A stretch of DNA of 64,000 bases from Sphingomonas sp. S-NIH.Pt15_0812 (GCF_003951315.1 NZ_QLJH01000019.1:12425-76424), one strand, 5' to 3'; shown: positions 24,815 through 34,359, numbered from the stretch's first letter. The notes: generated by a model from the letters alone, not told the origin. Made by a program: numbers and translations.

Positions 24815-25924
24815 TCAGTCCTTGAACGGGTTGATCGTCTGGATCGTGCCGTCGGGGTTGAAGCGCAGCTCGGTCATCTTGGCGGAGCGCAAGTGGTTCT
24901 TCCCGGACAATTGCGTGTCATGGTAGAAGAGATACCAGCGACCCTTGAAGTCGATGATCGAGTGGTGCGTCGTCCAGCCCTGCACCGGCTCCATGATCCG
25001 GCCGGTATAGCGGAACGGGCCATAGGGCGTGTCGCCGATCGCATAGGCCAGGTAGTGCGTGTCGCCGGTCGAATAGGTGAAGTAATATTTCCCGTTCCGC
25101 TTGAACAGCCAGCTCGCCTCGAAGAAGCGGCGGTCATGATCGCCGCCGAGGATCGGCTTGCCCTGGTCGTCGACGATCTGCACGTCGCGCGGCGCCTCGG
25201 CGAAGCTCTTCATGTCGGGGGACAGGCGGGCGATCTTGGCCGACAGCGCCGGCTGGTCGTCGCGCTTCAGGTCGGTGTCGCCGCCGTTCGCGTCATAGCG
25301 GCCGGTCGCCCAGCGCTGGAGCTGCCCGCCCCAGATGCCGCCGAAATACATGTAGCTCTGGCCATCGGTGTCGGTGAACACCGCCGGATCGATCGAATAG
25401 CTGCCGGCGATCGGCGTCGGTTCGGCCTTGAACGGGCCGGTCGGCGACTTGGAGGTGGCGACGCCGATCCGGAACACGCCCTGTTTGTCGCGCGCCGGGA
25501 TATAGAGATAATAGGTGCCGTTCTTGTACGCGGCATCGGGAGCCCAGGTCTGCTTGGACGCCCAGGGGATGTCCTTCACGTCGATCGCGACCGGATTCAC
25601 CGTCACCGGGCCGCCGGGCCGGTCCATGCTCAGCACCTGATAGTCGTGCATCGCATATTGGTTGCCGAGATCGTCGTCGGGAATGCCGGCATCGACGTCA
25701 TGGCTGGGATAGACGTAGATCTTGCCATTGAAGACATGCGCGGACGGGTCGGCGAAGAACTGGTTCCGGACCAGCGGCTGGGCCAGATAGCGCTTGCCGT
25801 CCGGGCTGCGTGGCTCGGCCGCCGCCTTGGCGGGCGCGGTCTTGGGCTGTTGCGCGATCGCATAGCCCCCGCCGGCAAGCGCCAGCGTGGCGGCCGCGAG
25901 AAGGGTGGAGAAATGGCGTGGCAC
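24815..25924 (-). CDS. GH43-family xylosidase/arabinofuranosidase, exported
   Basis: 369 residues with a signal peptide (MPRHFSTLLAAATLALAGGGYAIAQ). Five-bladed beta-propeller markers: the general-base Asp in FFADPSAHVFNG (about residue 59), WAPDAAYKNGTYYLY, the pKa-modulating Asp in SIDPAVFTD, and the acid Glu in RRFFEASWLFKRNGKYY. GH43 enzymes remove xylose or arabinose from xylan fragments. Operon position directly before xylB and xylA favours beta-xylosidase or arabinofuranosidase action on xylo-oligosaccharides in the periplasm. The precise specificity is not determinable. Confidence 0.88.
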   Translation of the reverse strand: MPRHFSTLLAAATLALAGGGYAIAQQPKTAPAKAAAEPRSPDGKRYLAQPLVRNQFFADPSAHVFNGKIYVYPSHDVDAGIPDDDLGNQYAMHDYQVLSMDRPGGPVTVNPVAIDVKDIPWASKQTWAPDAAYKNGTYYLYIPARDKQGVFRIGVATSKSPTGPFKAEPTPIAGSYSIDPAVFTDTDGQSYMYFGGIWGGQLQRWATGRYDANGGDTDLKRDDQPALSAKIARLSPDMKSFAEAPRDVQIVDDQGKPILGGDHDRRFFEASWLFKRNGKYYFTYSTGDTHYLAYAIGDTPYGPFRYTGRIMEPVQGWTTHHSIIDFKGRWYLFYHDTQLSGKNHLRSAKMTELRFNPDGTIQTINPFKD

Positions 25925-25991
25925 GACCTTCTGATCCTTTCCTGTCTTTTTAGAGCCTTCTGCTGAGGCATTTGCGCGGCGGGAACCACAT

Positions 25992-26005
25992 CGATAGCGC
26001 TACCA
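25992..26005. promoter_or_regulatory. LacI-type operator between the GH43 operon and the regulator gene
   Basis: CGATAGCGCTACCA matches 12 of 14 bases of the palindrome TGATAGCGCTATCA, variants of which also occur at 27392 and 34417. It is 68 bases upstream of the GH43 start and 259 upstream of the regulator start. The 339-base gap holds no convincing gene; a weak 45-codon GTG frame at 26086-26223 is discussed in the findings. Confidence 0.65.
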
Positions 26006-26263
26006 TATGGAAGCGGAGGGGCGGGGGCAAGCGTCGCCGCGCGGAAATCGCGGCCTCTAGCGAAATGGATTGCGATCCCAGGGTCCGTGATCGGCGGCGG
26101 CCTGTCCTATCTGGTCCAGCGCCTGGGGGTGGAGCGTTCGGCGACGCTGGCCTGGCTGCTGAACGGCCGGGGGATGCCGACCCGCCCGGCGGCCGGTCCG
26201 GCGGTCATGGCGAAACCGGTCTAGCCCTTCCCCAAGCGACGGCGAGCGCGTACCGACAGCATC

Positions 26264-27376
26264 ATGGCTGCCGAACCTCCTTCGCCGATTGCTGTCTCCA
26301 CCCCGCCCAAGCCGTCCACCCGCACCGCCCGCCGCGCCCGGTCCGCGCCGACGATCAGCGACGTGGCGCGCCATGCCGGCGTGTCGCCGATGACGGTGTC
26401 GCGCGTCATCAACGGCGAGGCGAGCGTCCGCCCCTCGACGCGGGAGACGGTGAAGGCGGCGATCGCCGCGCTCAACTATGCGCCGAACCCGGCCGCGCGC
26501 AGCCTGGCCGGCGCGCGCCAGCTCCGCGTCGCGATGCTCTACAGCAACCCCTCCGCCGGCTATCTCAGCGAGTTCCTGCTCGGCAGCCTCGACCAGGCGT
26601 CGCGATCGGACGTGCAGATCGTGGTCGAGAAATGCGAACTGGGCGATCATGAGATGGAGGTCGCCGCGCAGGTGGTCGCCAGCGGCATCGACGGCGTCGT
26701 CCTACCGCCGCCGCTGTGCGAATCGGAGCCGCTGCTCGACCTGTTCGCCAAGGCCGGCGTGCCGACCGTCTCGGTCGCGACCGGCCGGCCCGCCGCCGAT
26801 ATGCTGGCGATCCGCATCGACGACCGCGCCGCCGCGCTGACTATGACCCGGCACATCATGTCGCTGGGCCATCGCCGCATCGGCTTCATCATGGGCAATC
26901 CCAACCTGACCGCCTCCGCGCGTCGGTTCTCCGGCTACAAGGCGGCGCTGGAGGAAGCGGGGATCGCGGTCGACCCGGAACTGATCGTCCAGGGACTCTA
27001 TACCTACCGATCGGGCCTGGATGCGGCCGAGCAACTGCTCGACCGGGCCGATCCGCCGACCGCGATCTTCTCGTCCAACGACGACATGGCCGCCGCCACC
27101 GTCGCGGTCGCGCATCGGCGCGGGCTGGACGTGCCGGGCGACCTGACGGTCTGCGGCTTCGACGACACCACCCTGTCGACCGCGATCTGGCCGGAGCTGA
27201 CCACCATCCACCAGCCGATCGCCGACATGGCGCGCGCGGCGGTCGAACTGCTGGTCGCGGTGCTGCGCCACAAGGATGGCGAGGTGGCGGACCGGCACCT
27301 GCTGCTCGACTATACTTTCATTCGGCGTCAATCGGATGCGCCGCCCCGGATGCGGCCGAAGGCGCTTCCGGCTTGA
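26264..27376 (+). CDS. LacI-family transcriptional regulator of the xylan locus
   Basis: 370 residues. After a 28-residue basic N-terminal arm comes the LacI helix-turn-helix TISDVARHAGVSPMTVSRVI with hinge region NYAPNPAARSLAGAR. A periplasmic-binding-protein-like effector domain follows (VVEKCELGDHEMEVAAQVVA, ALTMTRHIMSLGHRRIGF, TAIFSSNDDMAAATVAVAH, VCGFDDTTLSTAIWPELTTI). It sits between the GH43-xylB-xylA operon and the sugar transporter, with matching operators in both flanking gaps. Expected to repress these and to be released by xylose or a xylo-oligosaccharide; effector identity is inference. Confidence 0.92.
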   Translation: MAAEPPSPIAVSTPPKPSTRTARRARSAPTISDVARHAGVSPMTVSRVINGEASVRPSTRETVKAAIAALNYAPNPAARSLAGARQLRVAMLYSNPSAGYLSEFLLGSLDQASRSDVQIVVEKCELGDHEMEVAAQVVASGIDGVVLPPPLCESEPLLDLFAKAGVPTVSVATGRPAADMLAIRIDDRAAALTMTRHIMSLGHRRIGFIMGNPNLTASARRFSGYKAALEEAGIAVDPELIVQGLYTYRSGLDAAEQLLDRADPPTAIFSSNDDMAAATVAVAHRRGLDVPGDLTVCGFDDTTLSTAIWPELTTIHQPIADMARAAVELLVAVLRHKDGEVADRHLLLDYTFIRRQSDAPPRMRPKALPA

Positions 27377-27391
27377 CCGCCAACGGTTAAC

Positions 27392-27405
27392 TGATAGCGA
27401 TAACA
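27392..27405 (+). promoter_or_regulatory. LacI-type operator upstream of the sugar symporter
   Basis: TGATAGCGATAACA, 12 of 14 matches to TGATAGCGCTATCA, lies 15 bases after the regulator stop and 50 before the symporter start, where it would block that promoter. Confidence 0.65.
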
Positions 27406-27455
27406 ATATTGGGGGCGGGCCGGTCGTCGGCGACGCGTCATCAGGAGAGGGTCCC

Positions 27456-28892
27456 ATGACCGATAAAATGCGGGGGACGGGAAGTGCGGGCGAAGCCGCC
27501 ACCGTCAACCATGGTTTCATCGCCGCGATCGTCGCCGTCGCGACCATCGGCGGCTTCATGTTCGGCTATGATTCGGGCGTCATCAACGGGACGCAAAAGG
27601 GGCTGGAGGCGGCCTTCGACCTCGGCCGGCTCGGCATCGGCGTCAATGTCGGCGCGATCCTGGTCGGCTCGGCGATCGGCGCGTTCGGTGCGGGCCGGCT
27701 GGCCGACCGGATCGGCCGTCGCAACACCATGATGCTGGCGGCGGCGCTGTTCCTCGTCTCCGCGCTGCTCGCGGGCGCGGCGACCAGCTCGGCGATCTTC
27801 ATCATGGCGCGCATCATCGGCGGCCTGGGCGTCGGCGCGGCGAGCGTCATCTCGCCCGTCTATATCTCCGAAGTCACCCCGGCCTCGATCCGCGGGCGTC
27901 TCACCAGCGTGCAGCAGGTGATGATCATCACCGGCCTGACCGGCGCGTTCGTCGCCAATTTCGCGCTGGCCCGCTATGCCGGCGGCTCGACCGCGCCGTT
28001 CTGGCTCGACTATCCGGCCTGGCGCTGGATGTTCTGGCTCCAGGCGATCCCGGCGTTCATCTATCTCGTCGCGCTGTTCGTCATTCCGGAAAGCCCGCGC
28101 TTCCTGGTCGCCAAGGGCCGCGAGGCGGAGGCGCACGTCGTGCTGACCCGCCTGTTCGGCCGCGCCGAGGCGGACCGCAAGGTCGTCGAGATCCGCAACT
28201 CGCTCGCCGTCGACCATCACAAGCCCAAGCTGTCCGACCTGGTCGACAAGACCACCGGCAAGATTCGCCCCATCCTGTGGGCAGGCATCGGCCTCGCCAT
28301 CTTCCAGCAGCTGGTCGGCATCAACGTCGTCTTCTATTACGGCGCGACCTTGTGGGAGGCGGTCGGCTTCTCGGAGGATTATGCGCTGCAGACCAACATC
28401 CTGTCGGGCGTGTTGTCGATCGCGGCCTGCCTGTTCACGATCGCGACCGTCGACAAGATCGGCCGCAAGCCGCTGCTGCTGATCGGTTCGGCCGGCATGG
28501 CGGTGACGCTGGCGCTGGTCGCCTATGCCTTCTCCACCGCCGTGACCGGCGCCAGCGGAGCGGTGTCGCTGCCGGGCAATAACGGCATCCTCGCGCTGGT
28601 GTCGGCGAATCTCTACGTCATCTTCTTCAACGCCAGCTGGGGCCCGGTGATGTGGGTGATGCTGGGCGAGATGTTCCCGAACCAGATCCGCGGCTCGGGC
28701 CTGGCGGTGTCGGGCTTCGCGCAGTGGATCGCCAACGCCGCCATCTCGGTCAGCTTCCCGGCGCTCGCCGTGTCGCCCGGCCTGGCGGTGACCTATACCG
28801 GCTACGCCTTTTTCGCGGCGATCTCGTTCTTCTTCGTCAAGGCGCTGGTCAACGAGACCAAGGGCCGCGAGCTGGAGGACATGGCCGGCTGA
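27456..28892 (+). CDS. Sugar porter (MFS), xylose/glucose:H+ symporter type
   Basis: 478 residues, ATG 27456 behind AGGAGAGGG. About twelve transmembrane segments. Sugar-porter signatures: GYDSGVINGTQ in helix 1, ADRIGRRN, PESPRFLVAKGR in the central loop, FQQLVGINVVFYYG in helix 7, DKIGRKPLLL, and ETKGRELEDM at the C-terminus. The neighbours (LacI regulator, xylAB, xylanases) make D-xylose the likely substrate, at the inner membrane. Ends just before a strong bidirectional terminator. Confidence 0.92.
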   Translation: MTDKMRGTGSAGEAATVNHGFIAAIVAVATIGGFMFGYDSGVINGTQKGLEAAFDLGRLGIGVNVGAILVGSAIGAFGAGRLADRIGRRNTMMLAAALFLVSALLAGAATSSAIFIMARIIGGLGVGAASVISPVYISEVTPASIRGRLTSVQQVMIITGLTGAFVANFALARYAGGSTAPFWLDYPAWRWMFWLQAIPAFIYLVALFVIPESPRFLVAKGREAEAHVVLTRLFGRAEADRKVVEIRNSLAVDHHKPKLSDLVDKTTGKIRPILWAGIGLAIFQQLVGINVVFYYGATLWEAVGFSEDYALQTNILSGVLSIAACLFTIATVDKIGRKPLLLIGSAGMAVTLALVAYAFSTAVTGASGAVSLPGNNGILALVSANLYVIFFNASWGPVMWVMLGEMFPNQIRGSGLAVSGFAQWIANAAISVSFPALAVSPGLAVTYTGYAFFAAISFFFVKALVNETKGRELEDMAG

Positions 28893-28915
28893 TCCCCGGT
28901 TCGTCAGCGACGCAA

Positions 28916-28957
28916 AAGAGAAACGGCGCGGGGAGCGATCCCCGCGCCGTTTCTCTT
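28916..28957. terminator. Strong bidirectional terminator
   Basis: A perfect 18-bp stem (arms 28916-28933 and 28940-28957, starting AAGAGAAACGGCGCGGGG) with a 6-base loop separates the convergent symporter and esterase genes. The arms end in A/T-rich tracts usable as U-tracts in both directions. Confidence 0.85.
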
Positions 28958-28976
28958 CGTGCGCCTGCGGTCGTGA

Positions 28977-31082
28977 CTACTGGCAGAGCCCGGCCGGCGG
29001 TCCCTTGAGCACGGCCGGCCCGTTCAGCGTCGCGGTCGGCCCCGGCCGGCGCGGGTCGAGCGCGGCGGCGTAGAAGGGGTCGGCCTCCGCCTGGGCGAGC
29101 GTGGTGAAGCGGAAGCCCATGGCGCGATATTGCGCCAGGATGCGGGGCAGGAGCCGCGCGTCGAGCGCCCCGACATGCATCAGCAGCACATAGGGGATGT
29201 CGTGCCCGACCTGCGCCTTCGCTCGCGACCGGGCGGCGAGCGCCGCCGCCCTGGCATCCGCCAGCATCCCGGTTTCCAGCCGTGCGATCGCGGCCTTGTC
29301 GCCCTTGGCGGCGCAGGCGGCATAGACGGGGTTCCAGGCGAAATCGTCGAAGCTCATCGTCACGCCGGCGATGCGATAGCCGTCCGCCGCCAGCCGGGCG
29401 CGGACCGCATCACGCGCCGCCGGATCGCGCCCCTCCGCCAGGAAGGGATAGCGGAACCAGTGCCAGTCGCTCCGCCCCGCCGCCATCGCCAGCGGCCCCT
29501 CGTTCCTCTTCACCGAGGCGAGGAAGGCGTCCGCGCCGACCTGGTCGAGATTCTCATGCGCATAGCTGTGGTTGCCGAGTGGAAAGCCCGCCGCCCGCCA
29601 CGCCCGGATCGCCGCCGCCGAGGTCGGATCGTCCAGCCCGAACCCGGCATTGAGGAAGCCATGGGCCGGTGCGCCCGCGGCGCGCAGCGCTGCGGTGATG
29701 CGGCGGATCACCTCCAGCCGGGTCATGCCGGGCGGCAGGGGGCCGTGCGCGGGAATATCGTCGAAGGTGATCGCGATCGTCGGTGCCGGAGCGGGCGCGG
29801 GTGCGACCGGCACCGGGGCCAGCGCCGCCGCGACCGCGACCGGCCGCTGCCGGGCGCTGAACAGCGTCAGCGGCACCGCATCGCCCATCGCCTTGTAACC
29901 CGCCTCGGACGGGTGGAGATGGTCGCCCGAATCATAGGCGGGCCGAAGCCGGTCGGGATGCGCCGGGTCGCGCAGCAGTCGGTCGAAATCGACCACCGCG
30001 TCGAACGTCCCGCTGGTGCGGATGAAGGCATTGATCGCCTGTCGGTCCGCCTCCGTCTCCGGCCCCGGATGATAATAGCCATTGCCGCCAAAGGGCGTGA
30101 TCGTGCCGCCGATCAGCGTGATGCCATGCGCATGGGCGCGGTCGGCGAGCTGCACATAGGCGGCGGTGATGTGCTGCACGATCGCGCGGTGCGCGGCCGA
30201 GGTGGCGGGCGCCTCGCGCGTCAGCACGCCGAGGTCGTTGACCCCCTCCAGCAGGATCGCCCAGCGCACATCGGTGCGCGCGATCACGTCGCGGTCGAAG
30301 CGCGCCATCAGGTTGGGGCCGTTGCCGTCGAGCAGCACGCGCCCGCCGCCGATGCCGGCATTGACCATGCCGATCCCGCGCGTCGCCGCATCGGCTCGCA
30401 GCCGCCCCGCCAAGATATCCGACCAGCGCGTGTTGCGGTTGCCGGTGACGCCATAGCCGTCGGTGATCGAGTCGCCGATCGCGACCAGCGTCCCTTGCGT
30501 CGCCGGCCCCGCCACCTCGACATCGGCGATGCCGTACCAGCGGGTCATGGTCGTGGCATCGGCCAGCTCGGGGTCGGCGACATGGTCGCCGGCGACCAGG
30601 AAATTCGCCCCCCGCGCGCCGGGATGGCCGGTCTGCACGTTCGGCACGTCGGGCCAGTAGAGGCTGATCGCCAGGTCCGCGCCGGGCGGCAGCGGCACGG
30701 CGACGGGATCGGACCAGATCTCCGCGCCCGGCGGGATCACCGCCTGCGCCTGCCCGGCGAAGCGGAGCGGCCGGCTGGTCCCGATCCGCGCGGTGCCGGG
30801 GGCGAGCGCGGGGGCGACGCTGGCCGCGCCGATCGTCAGCGGCGTGGTGCCGAACAGGTTGGAGAAACGGACGCGCAACCGCTCGCCCCCGGCCGACAGC
30901 CGGACGACCTGGCGCAGCGTCACCGCCTTGCCCTGAGACGTGGGAAGGGCATTGTCGCCATCGGCCACCAGTTGCGCCGAACCCCAGCTGCCGACCCAAT
31001 GGGCGGTACGGTCTCGGGCGGGTACGGCGCCGGTGAGGGCGGTGGCGGCGAGCAGGGCGGCGAGGGTCGCGAGGGGACGCAT
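28977..31082 (-). CDS. Two-domain SGNH esterase - NodB polysaccharide deacetylase fusion
   Basis: 701 residues with a signal peptide ending near VPA. Residues about 25-410 form an SGNH/GDSL hydrolase like the XynE-type acylhydrolases: nucleophile in GDSITDG (Ser205), EGVND at 279-283, and DHLH at 387-390. A Pro/Ala linker (about 412-434) joins a NodB-type deacetylase: TFDD at 439-442, metal HSYAH at 505-509 and RYPF at 544-547. Both folds include xylan deacetylases or acyl-esterases, so the protein may strip two kinds of ester or acetyl group from glucuronoxylan. It is the last gene of GH67-GH10-esterase, five bases after GH10. The bifunctional role is inferred. Confidence 0.88.
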   Translation of the reverse strand: MRPLATLAALLAATALTGAVPARDRTAHWVGSWGSAQLVADGDNALPTSQGKAVTLRQVVRLSAGGERLRVRFSNLFGTTPLTIGAASVAPALAPGTARIGTSRPLRFAGQAQAVIPPGAEIWSDPVAVPLPPGADLAISLYWPDVPNVQTGHPGARGANFLVAGDHVADPELADATTMTRWYGIADVEVAGPATQGTLVAIGDSITDGYGVTGNRNTRWSDILAGRLRADAATRGIGMVNAGIGGGRVLLDGNGPNLMARFDRDVIARTDVRWAILLEGVNDLGVLTREAPATSAAHRAIVQHITAAYVQLADRAHAHGITLIGGTITPFGGNGYYHPGPETEADRQAINAFIRTSGTFDAVVDFDRLLRDPAHPDRLRPAYDSGDHLHPSEAGYKAMGDAVPLTLFSARQRPVAVAAALAPVPVAPAPAPAPTIAITFDDIPAHGPLPPGMTRLEVIRRITAALRAAGAPAHGFLNAGFGLDDPTSAAAIRAWRAAGFPLGNHSYAHENLDQVGADAFLASVKRNEGPLAMAAGRSDWHWFRYPFLAEGRDPAARDAVRARLAADGYRIAGVTMSFDDFAWNPVYAACAAKGDKAAIARLETGMLADARAAALAARSRAKAQVGHDIPYVLLMHVGALDARLLPRILAQYRAMGFRFTTLAQAEADPFYAAALDPRRPGPTATLNGPAVLKGPPAGLCQ

Positions 31083-31087
31083 GGTCG

Positions 31088-32236
31088 TCAGCTCCGTTGG
31101 GCGGCGGAAAAGGCGGCGGCGAGGCTGTCGCGCATCGGCTTGGGGATGAAGCGATCGTCATAGGGGCAGGGGCGGCGACGCGCGCCGTCCTTGCGCGGCT
31201 CGAACCCCTCGATCCAGCTATAGCGGTCACTCATGCCCCAGACGAGCACGTCGCGAAGCTGGGGATAGCTGAACATCAGGTCGCAATAGGCACGGGTATA
31301 GTCCGCCACCGCGCGGTCGCGCACCTTCGGGTCGGCGGGCAGATTATTGTCGCGCACGTCCAGTTCGGTGATGACCAGGCCATATCCCATGGCCGTCACC
31401 GCATCCAGGAAGCGTCGCCATTCCGCCTCGCGCTTCGTCGCGTCGCTGCCCGCCGGCTGGGTCATGATATGCGACTGCACGCCCAGGGCATCGACGGGCA
31501 CGCCCCGGGCCTTGAACCCCTCCAGCAGCGTCAGCACGCCCGCCCGATGGCGGTCGTTGCCCGGCTCCCAGCTCATATAGTCGTTATAGACGAGCTGGGC
31601 GTGCGGGGCGGCGGCGCGCGCGGTGCGGAAGGCGAGATCGAGCGTCGGCTCCGCCCCGCCGATCGCCCTGGACAGGGCGGTATCGTAGAGCGCGCCGGTC
31701 GCGGGCGTCACTGCCTCGTTGACCACGTCGTAGCTGCGGATGCGCGTGCCGTAGCGGCGGCACACCGTCTCGATATGGCGGACCAGCATCTGTTCGCCGG
31801 CCTTGCGCGCACCGGTGCCGAAGTCATGCGTCGCCATCCAGCGCGGCAGCCATTTGTCTTGGTGCCACAGAAGGTTATGCCCGCGCATCTCGAGATGCTG
31901 GCGATCCGCCCAGTCGATCATCGCGTCGAACCGCGCGAAGTCGAACCGGTCGGGCGCGGGGCGCAGCGCCTGCCACTTCATCTCGTTCTCGGCGACGACC
32001 AGCCCGCACTCGCCGGTCAGGAGCGCCGCATAGGCCGGGTTGGCCCAGGAACCGCTGTCGGTCCCCGCCGGCCGGCCATTGACCGCCGAGCCGAAGCGCA
32101 TCCCCCTGGCCTTGGCCAGCGTGTCGAGCGAGGGGCCGGTCGCGACCGCCGCCGCCGCGCCTGTACCCATGAGGGCGGCACCTCCCGTGGCGGCCAGGCC
32201 GGCCAGCATCGTCCTGCGTGTCGGATGATCGGTCAT
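31088..32236 (-). CDS. GH10 endo-1,4-beta-xylanase
   Basis: 382 residues. A twin-arginine-like leader (RRTMLAGLAATGGAAL) suggests Tat export. The GH10 barrel shows WHQDKWLPRW, acid/base Glu174 in DVVNEAVTP and nucleophile Glu291 in VITELDVRD, plus VQSHIM and WGMSDRYSW. It cuts internal beta-1,4 xylosidic bonds. Its ATG overlaps the stop of the alpha-glucuronidase gene (ATGA), implying coupled translation; the esterase follows. Confidence 0.95.
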   Translation of the reverse strand: MTDHPTRRTMLAGLAATGGAALMGTGAAAAVATGPSLDTLAKARGMRFGSAVNGRPAGTDSGSWANPAYAALLTGECGLVVAENEMKWQALRPAPDRFDFARFDAMIDWADRQHLEMRGHNLLWHQDKWLPRWMATHDFGTGARKAGEQMLVRHIETVCRRYGTRIRSYDVVNEAVTPATGALYDTALSRAIGGAEPTLDLAFRTARAAAPHAQLVYNDYMSWEPGNDRHRAGVLTLLEGFKARGVPVDALGVQSHIMTQPAGSDATKREAEWRRFLDAVTAMGYGLVITELDVRDNNLPADPKVRDRAVADYTRAYCDLMFSYPQLRDVLVWGMSDRYSWIEGFEPRKDGARRRPCPYDDRFIPKPMRDSLAAAFSAAQRS

Positions 32237-34359
32237 TGCGGGTTCCCCGGTGCGAACGGAAAGCGTTGTTGCTTGTACCAGTCGAGATCATGCGCTGGCG
32301 GTGCCATGCCGGCGGGCAGCGGCAGATGGTTGACCGACATCCAGTAGGACAGGCTGGCGTCGCGCCACCAGCGCGCCTCCCGCTCCTGCACCGCGAGGAA
32401 GGTCGCGGTCTTGGCCCAGCGCTGCGGATCGACGCGTCCGCGTAGAGCCTCCCATTCGCGGCGCATCGCCGCCACCGTGTCGACGCCCCGGTCGTAGCGC
32501 CGCGCCAGCGTCTCCCACAGCGTCTGCCCCGAGGCCATGCGATAGTCCCAGGGCAGGTGATGGAACCACAGCAGCTCCCCCTCCGGCGTGGTGCGCGGGT
32601 CCGCCAGCCTGGCGGCGAGCGACGGCGCATATTGCGCGACGGCGTTGCTGCCGGTCTTCGTCCGGTCGAAGCCGATGCCGCCCCGGTCGGCGCGGTGATA
32701 ATAGACCGGGTTCCATTCGGGCCGCTTGAGGTCCGAAACCCAGGGGGCGGGACCGTAATGATGACCCGTCGCCATCAGATGGGCGAGGCCCAGCGCGCCG
32801 GTATAGTCGACCACCGCCTCGCGCGATCGCATCAGCATGTCGGTGACGATCCGCATCACCTGGGGATCGCGGCCGAAGGTCTGGGCGGTCCATTCATGGG
32901 CGATCGCCTCCGGCGTCAGGCCGGGGTCCCAGGCGAGCCGGCCGAAGGCGTACCAGTTGGCCTGGTTGAACGGCGACCCGGTCCAGTCGCGACTGTCGCC
33001 GATATTGGCGACGCCGGCCATGCCGGTCAGCCTGTGCCCCTCCAGCGAGCCGTCGACGACCCGGGCGACGGCCGCGCCGGGCGCGGTGCCGGTCTGGGCG
33101 TCCAGCGTCTCGGCGAACAGGGGGGCGAGATAGGCGAGGTGGGTGGCGAAGCCCAGATATTCCTTGGTGATCTGGAATTCGATCATCAGCGGCGTCCGGG
33201 GCATCGCGCCGAACAGCGGATGGAAGGGCTCGCGCGGCTGGAAGTCGATCGCGCCGTTCTTCACCTGCACCACGACATTGTCGGCGAAACGACCGTCGAG
33301 CGGCTTGAACTCGTCATAGGCCTGTTTCGCGCGATCGTCGGGATCGGTATCGGCATAGACGAAGGCGCGCCACATCACGATGCCGCCATGCGGCTTGACC
33401 GCCGCCGCCAGCATGTTGGCGCCGTCCGCATGGGTCGCGCCATAGTCGCGCGGGCCCGGCTGCCCCTCGCTGTTCGCCTTGACCAGGAAGCCGCCGAAAT
33501 CGGGGATGGCGCGGTAGATCTCGTCCGCCTTGGCACGCCACCAGCGCCCCACGGCGGGATCGCGCGGGTCCGCGGTCTTCAGCCCGCCCAGTTCGATCGG
33601 CGCGGAGAAGCGCGCCGACAGATAGACCTTGATGCCATAGGGGCGGAAGATGTCCGCCAGCGCCGCCGCCTTGGCGATATAGGGCGCGGTCAGGCTCTCC
33701 GCCTTGGCGTTGACGTTGTTGAGGACGGTGCCGTTGATCCCGATCGCGGCATTGGCGCGCGCATAGTCGGTGTAGCGCGGGTCCCTGTAGTCGGGCAGCG
33801 TCCACCAGTCCCACAGCGACTTGCCCGCATAGCCGCGCTCGACCACGCCATCCAGATTGTCCCAATGGTCGAGGACGCGCAAGGCCACGCGCGGGCGCGA
33901 GCGGAGGTCGATGGCGGCGGAGGCGCCGTTCACCGCCACCTGCCGCAGCAGCGCGAAGGCACCATAGAGCACCCCGCGTTCGTCATCGCCGGTGACGACG
34001 ACGGTCGACCGCCCGCCGATGCTGGCGCGGCGGACGACATAGCCCTCCGGCCCCGGCGAGGGCAGGCGCAGCGCCTGGATGTGCGGGTCGCGGGCGGTGG
34101 CGAGCAGGACCGGGCCGAAGCCCGCGGGCAGGCCGCGGCGCAGCTCGGCGGCGGCGGCATCGAGCGTGGCGGAGCGGCCCCGGACCGTCACCGCATCCGG
34201 CGCGACGGTCCGGGCAGGATAGCGCATCCACAGGCGATAGCCGTCGTCGGGCGCAGGCTGGTCGCTGGCGGCAGGGACCGTGCCCGTTTGCGCGAGCAGC
34301 GGAGTCGAGGCTCCACTCAACAACAGAAACAAACCCAGCCGCAACGCCTTGGCACGCAT
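32233..34359 (-). CDS. aguA: GH67 alpha-glucuronidase
   Basis: Releases (4-O-methyl)glucuronic acid from the ends of glucuronoxylo-oligosaccharides. 708 residues, the usual length, with a signal peptide (MRAKALRLGLFLLLSGASTPLLAQ). Recognisable GH67 segments are RVLDHWDNLDGVVERGYAG, WWTLPDYRDPRYTDYARANA, FGGFLVKANSEGQPGPRDYG, MWRAFVYADTD and MIEFQITKEYLGFATHLAYL. First gene of the minus-strand operon. The promoter region at about 34400 carries the LacI-type operator shared with the divergent GH3 gene. Confidence 0.95.
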   Translation of the reverse strand: MRAKALRLGLFLLLSGASTPLLAQTGTVPAASDQPAPDDGYRLWMRYPARTVAPDAVTVRGRSATLDAAAAELRRGLPAGFGPVLLATARDPHIQALRLPSPGPEGYVVRRASIGGRSTVVVTGDDERGVLYGAFALLRQVAVNGASAAIDLRSRPRVALRVLDHWDNLDGVVERGYAGKSLWDWWTLPDYRDPRYTDYARANAAIGINGTVLNNVNAKAESLTAPYIAKAAALADIFRPYGIKVYLSARFSAPIELGGLKTADPRDPAVGRWWRAKADEIYRAIPDFGGFLVKANSEGQPGPRDYGATHADGANMLAAAVKPHGGIVMWRAFVYADTDPDDRAKQAYDEFKPLDGRFADNVVVQVKNGAIDFQPREPFHPLFGAMPRTPLMIEFQITKEYLGFATHLAYLAPLFAETLDAQTGTAPGAAVARVVDGSLEGHRLTGMAGVANIGDSRDWTGSPFNQANWYAFGRLAWDPGLTPEAIAHEWTAQTFGRDPQVMRIVTDMLMRSREAVVDYTGALGLAHLMATGHHYGPAPWVSDLKRPEWNPVYYHRADRGGIGFDRTKTGSNAVAQYAPSLAARLADPRTTPEGELLWFHHLPWDYRMASGQTLWETLARRYDRGVDTVAAMRREWEALRGRVDPQRWAKTATFLAVQEREARWWRDASLSYWMSVNHLPLPAGMAPPAHDLDWYKQQRFPFAPGNPQ

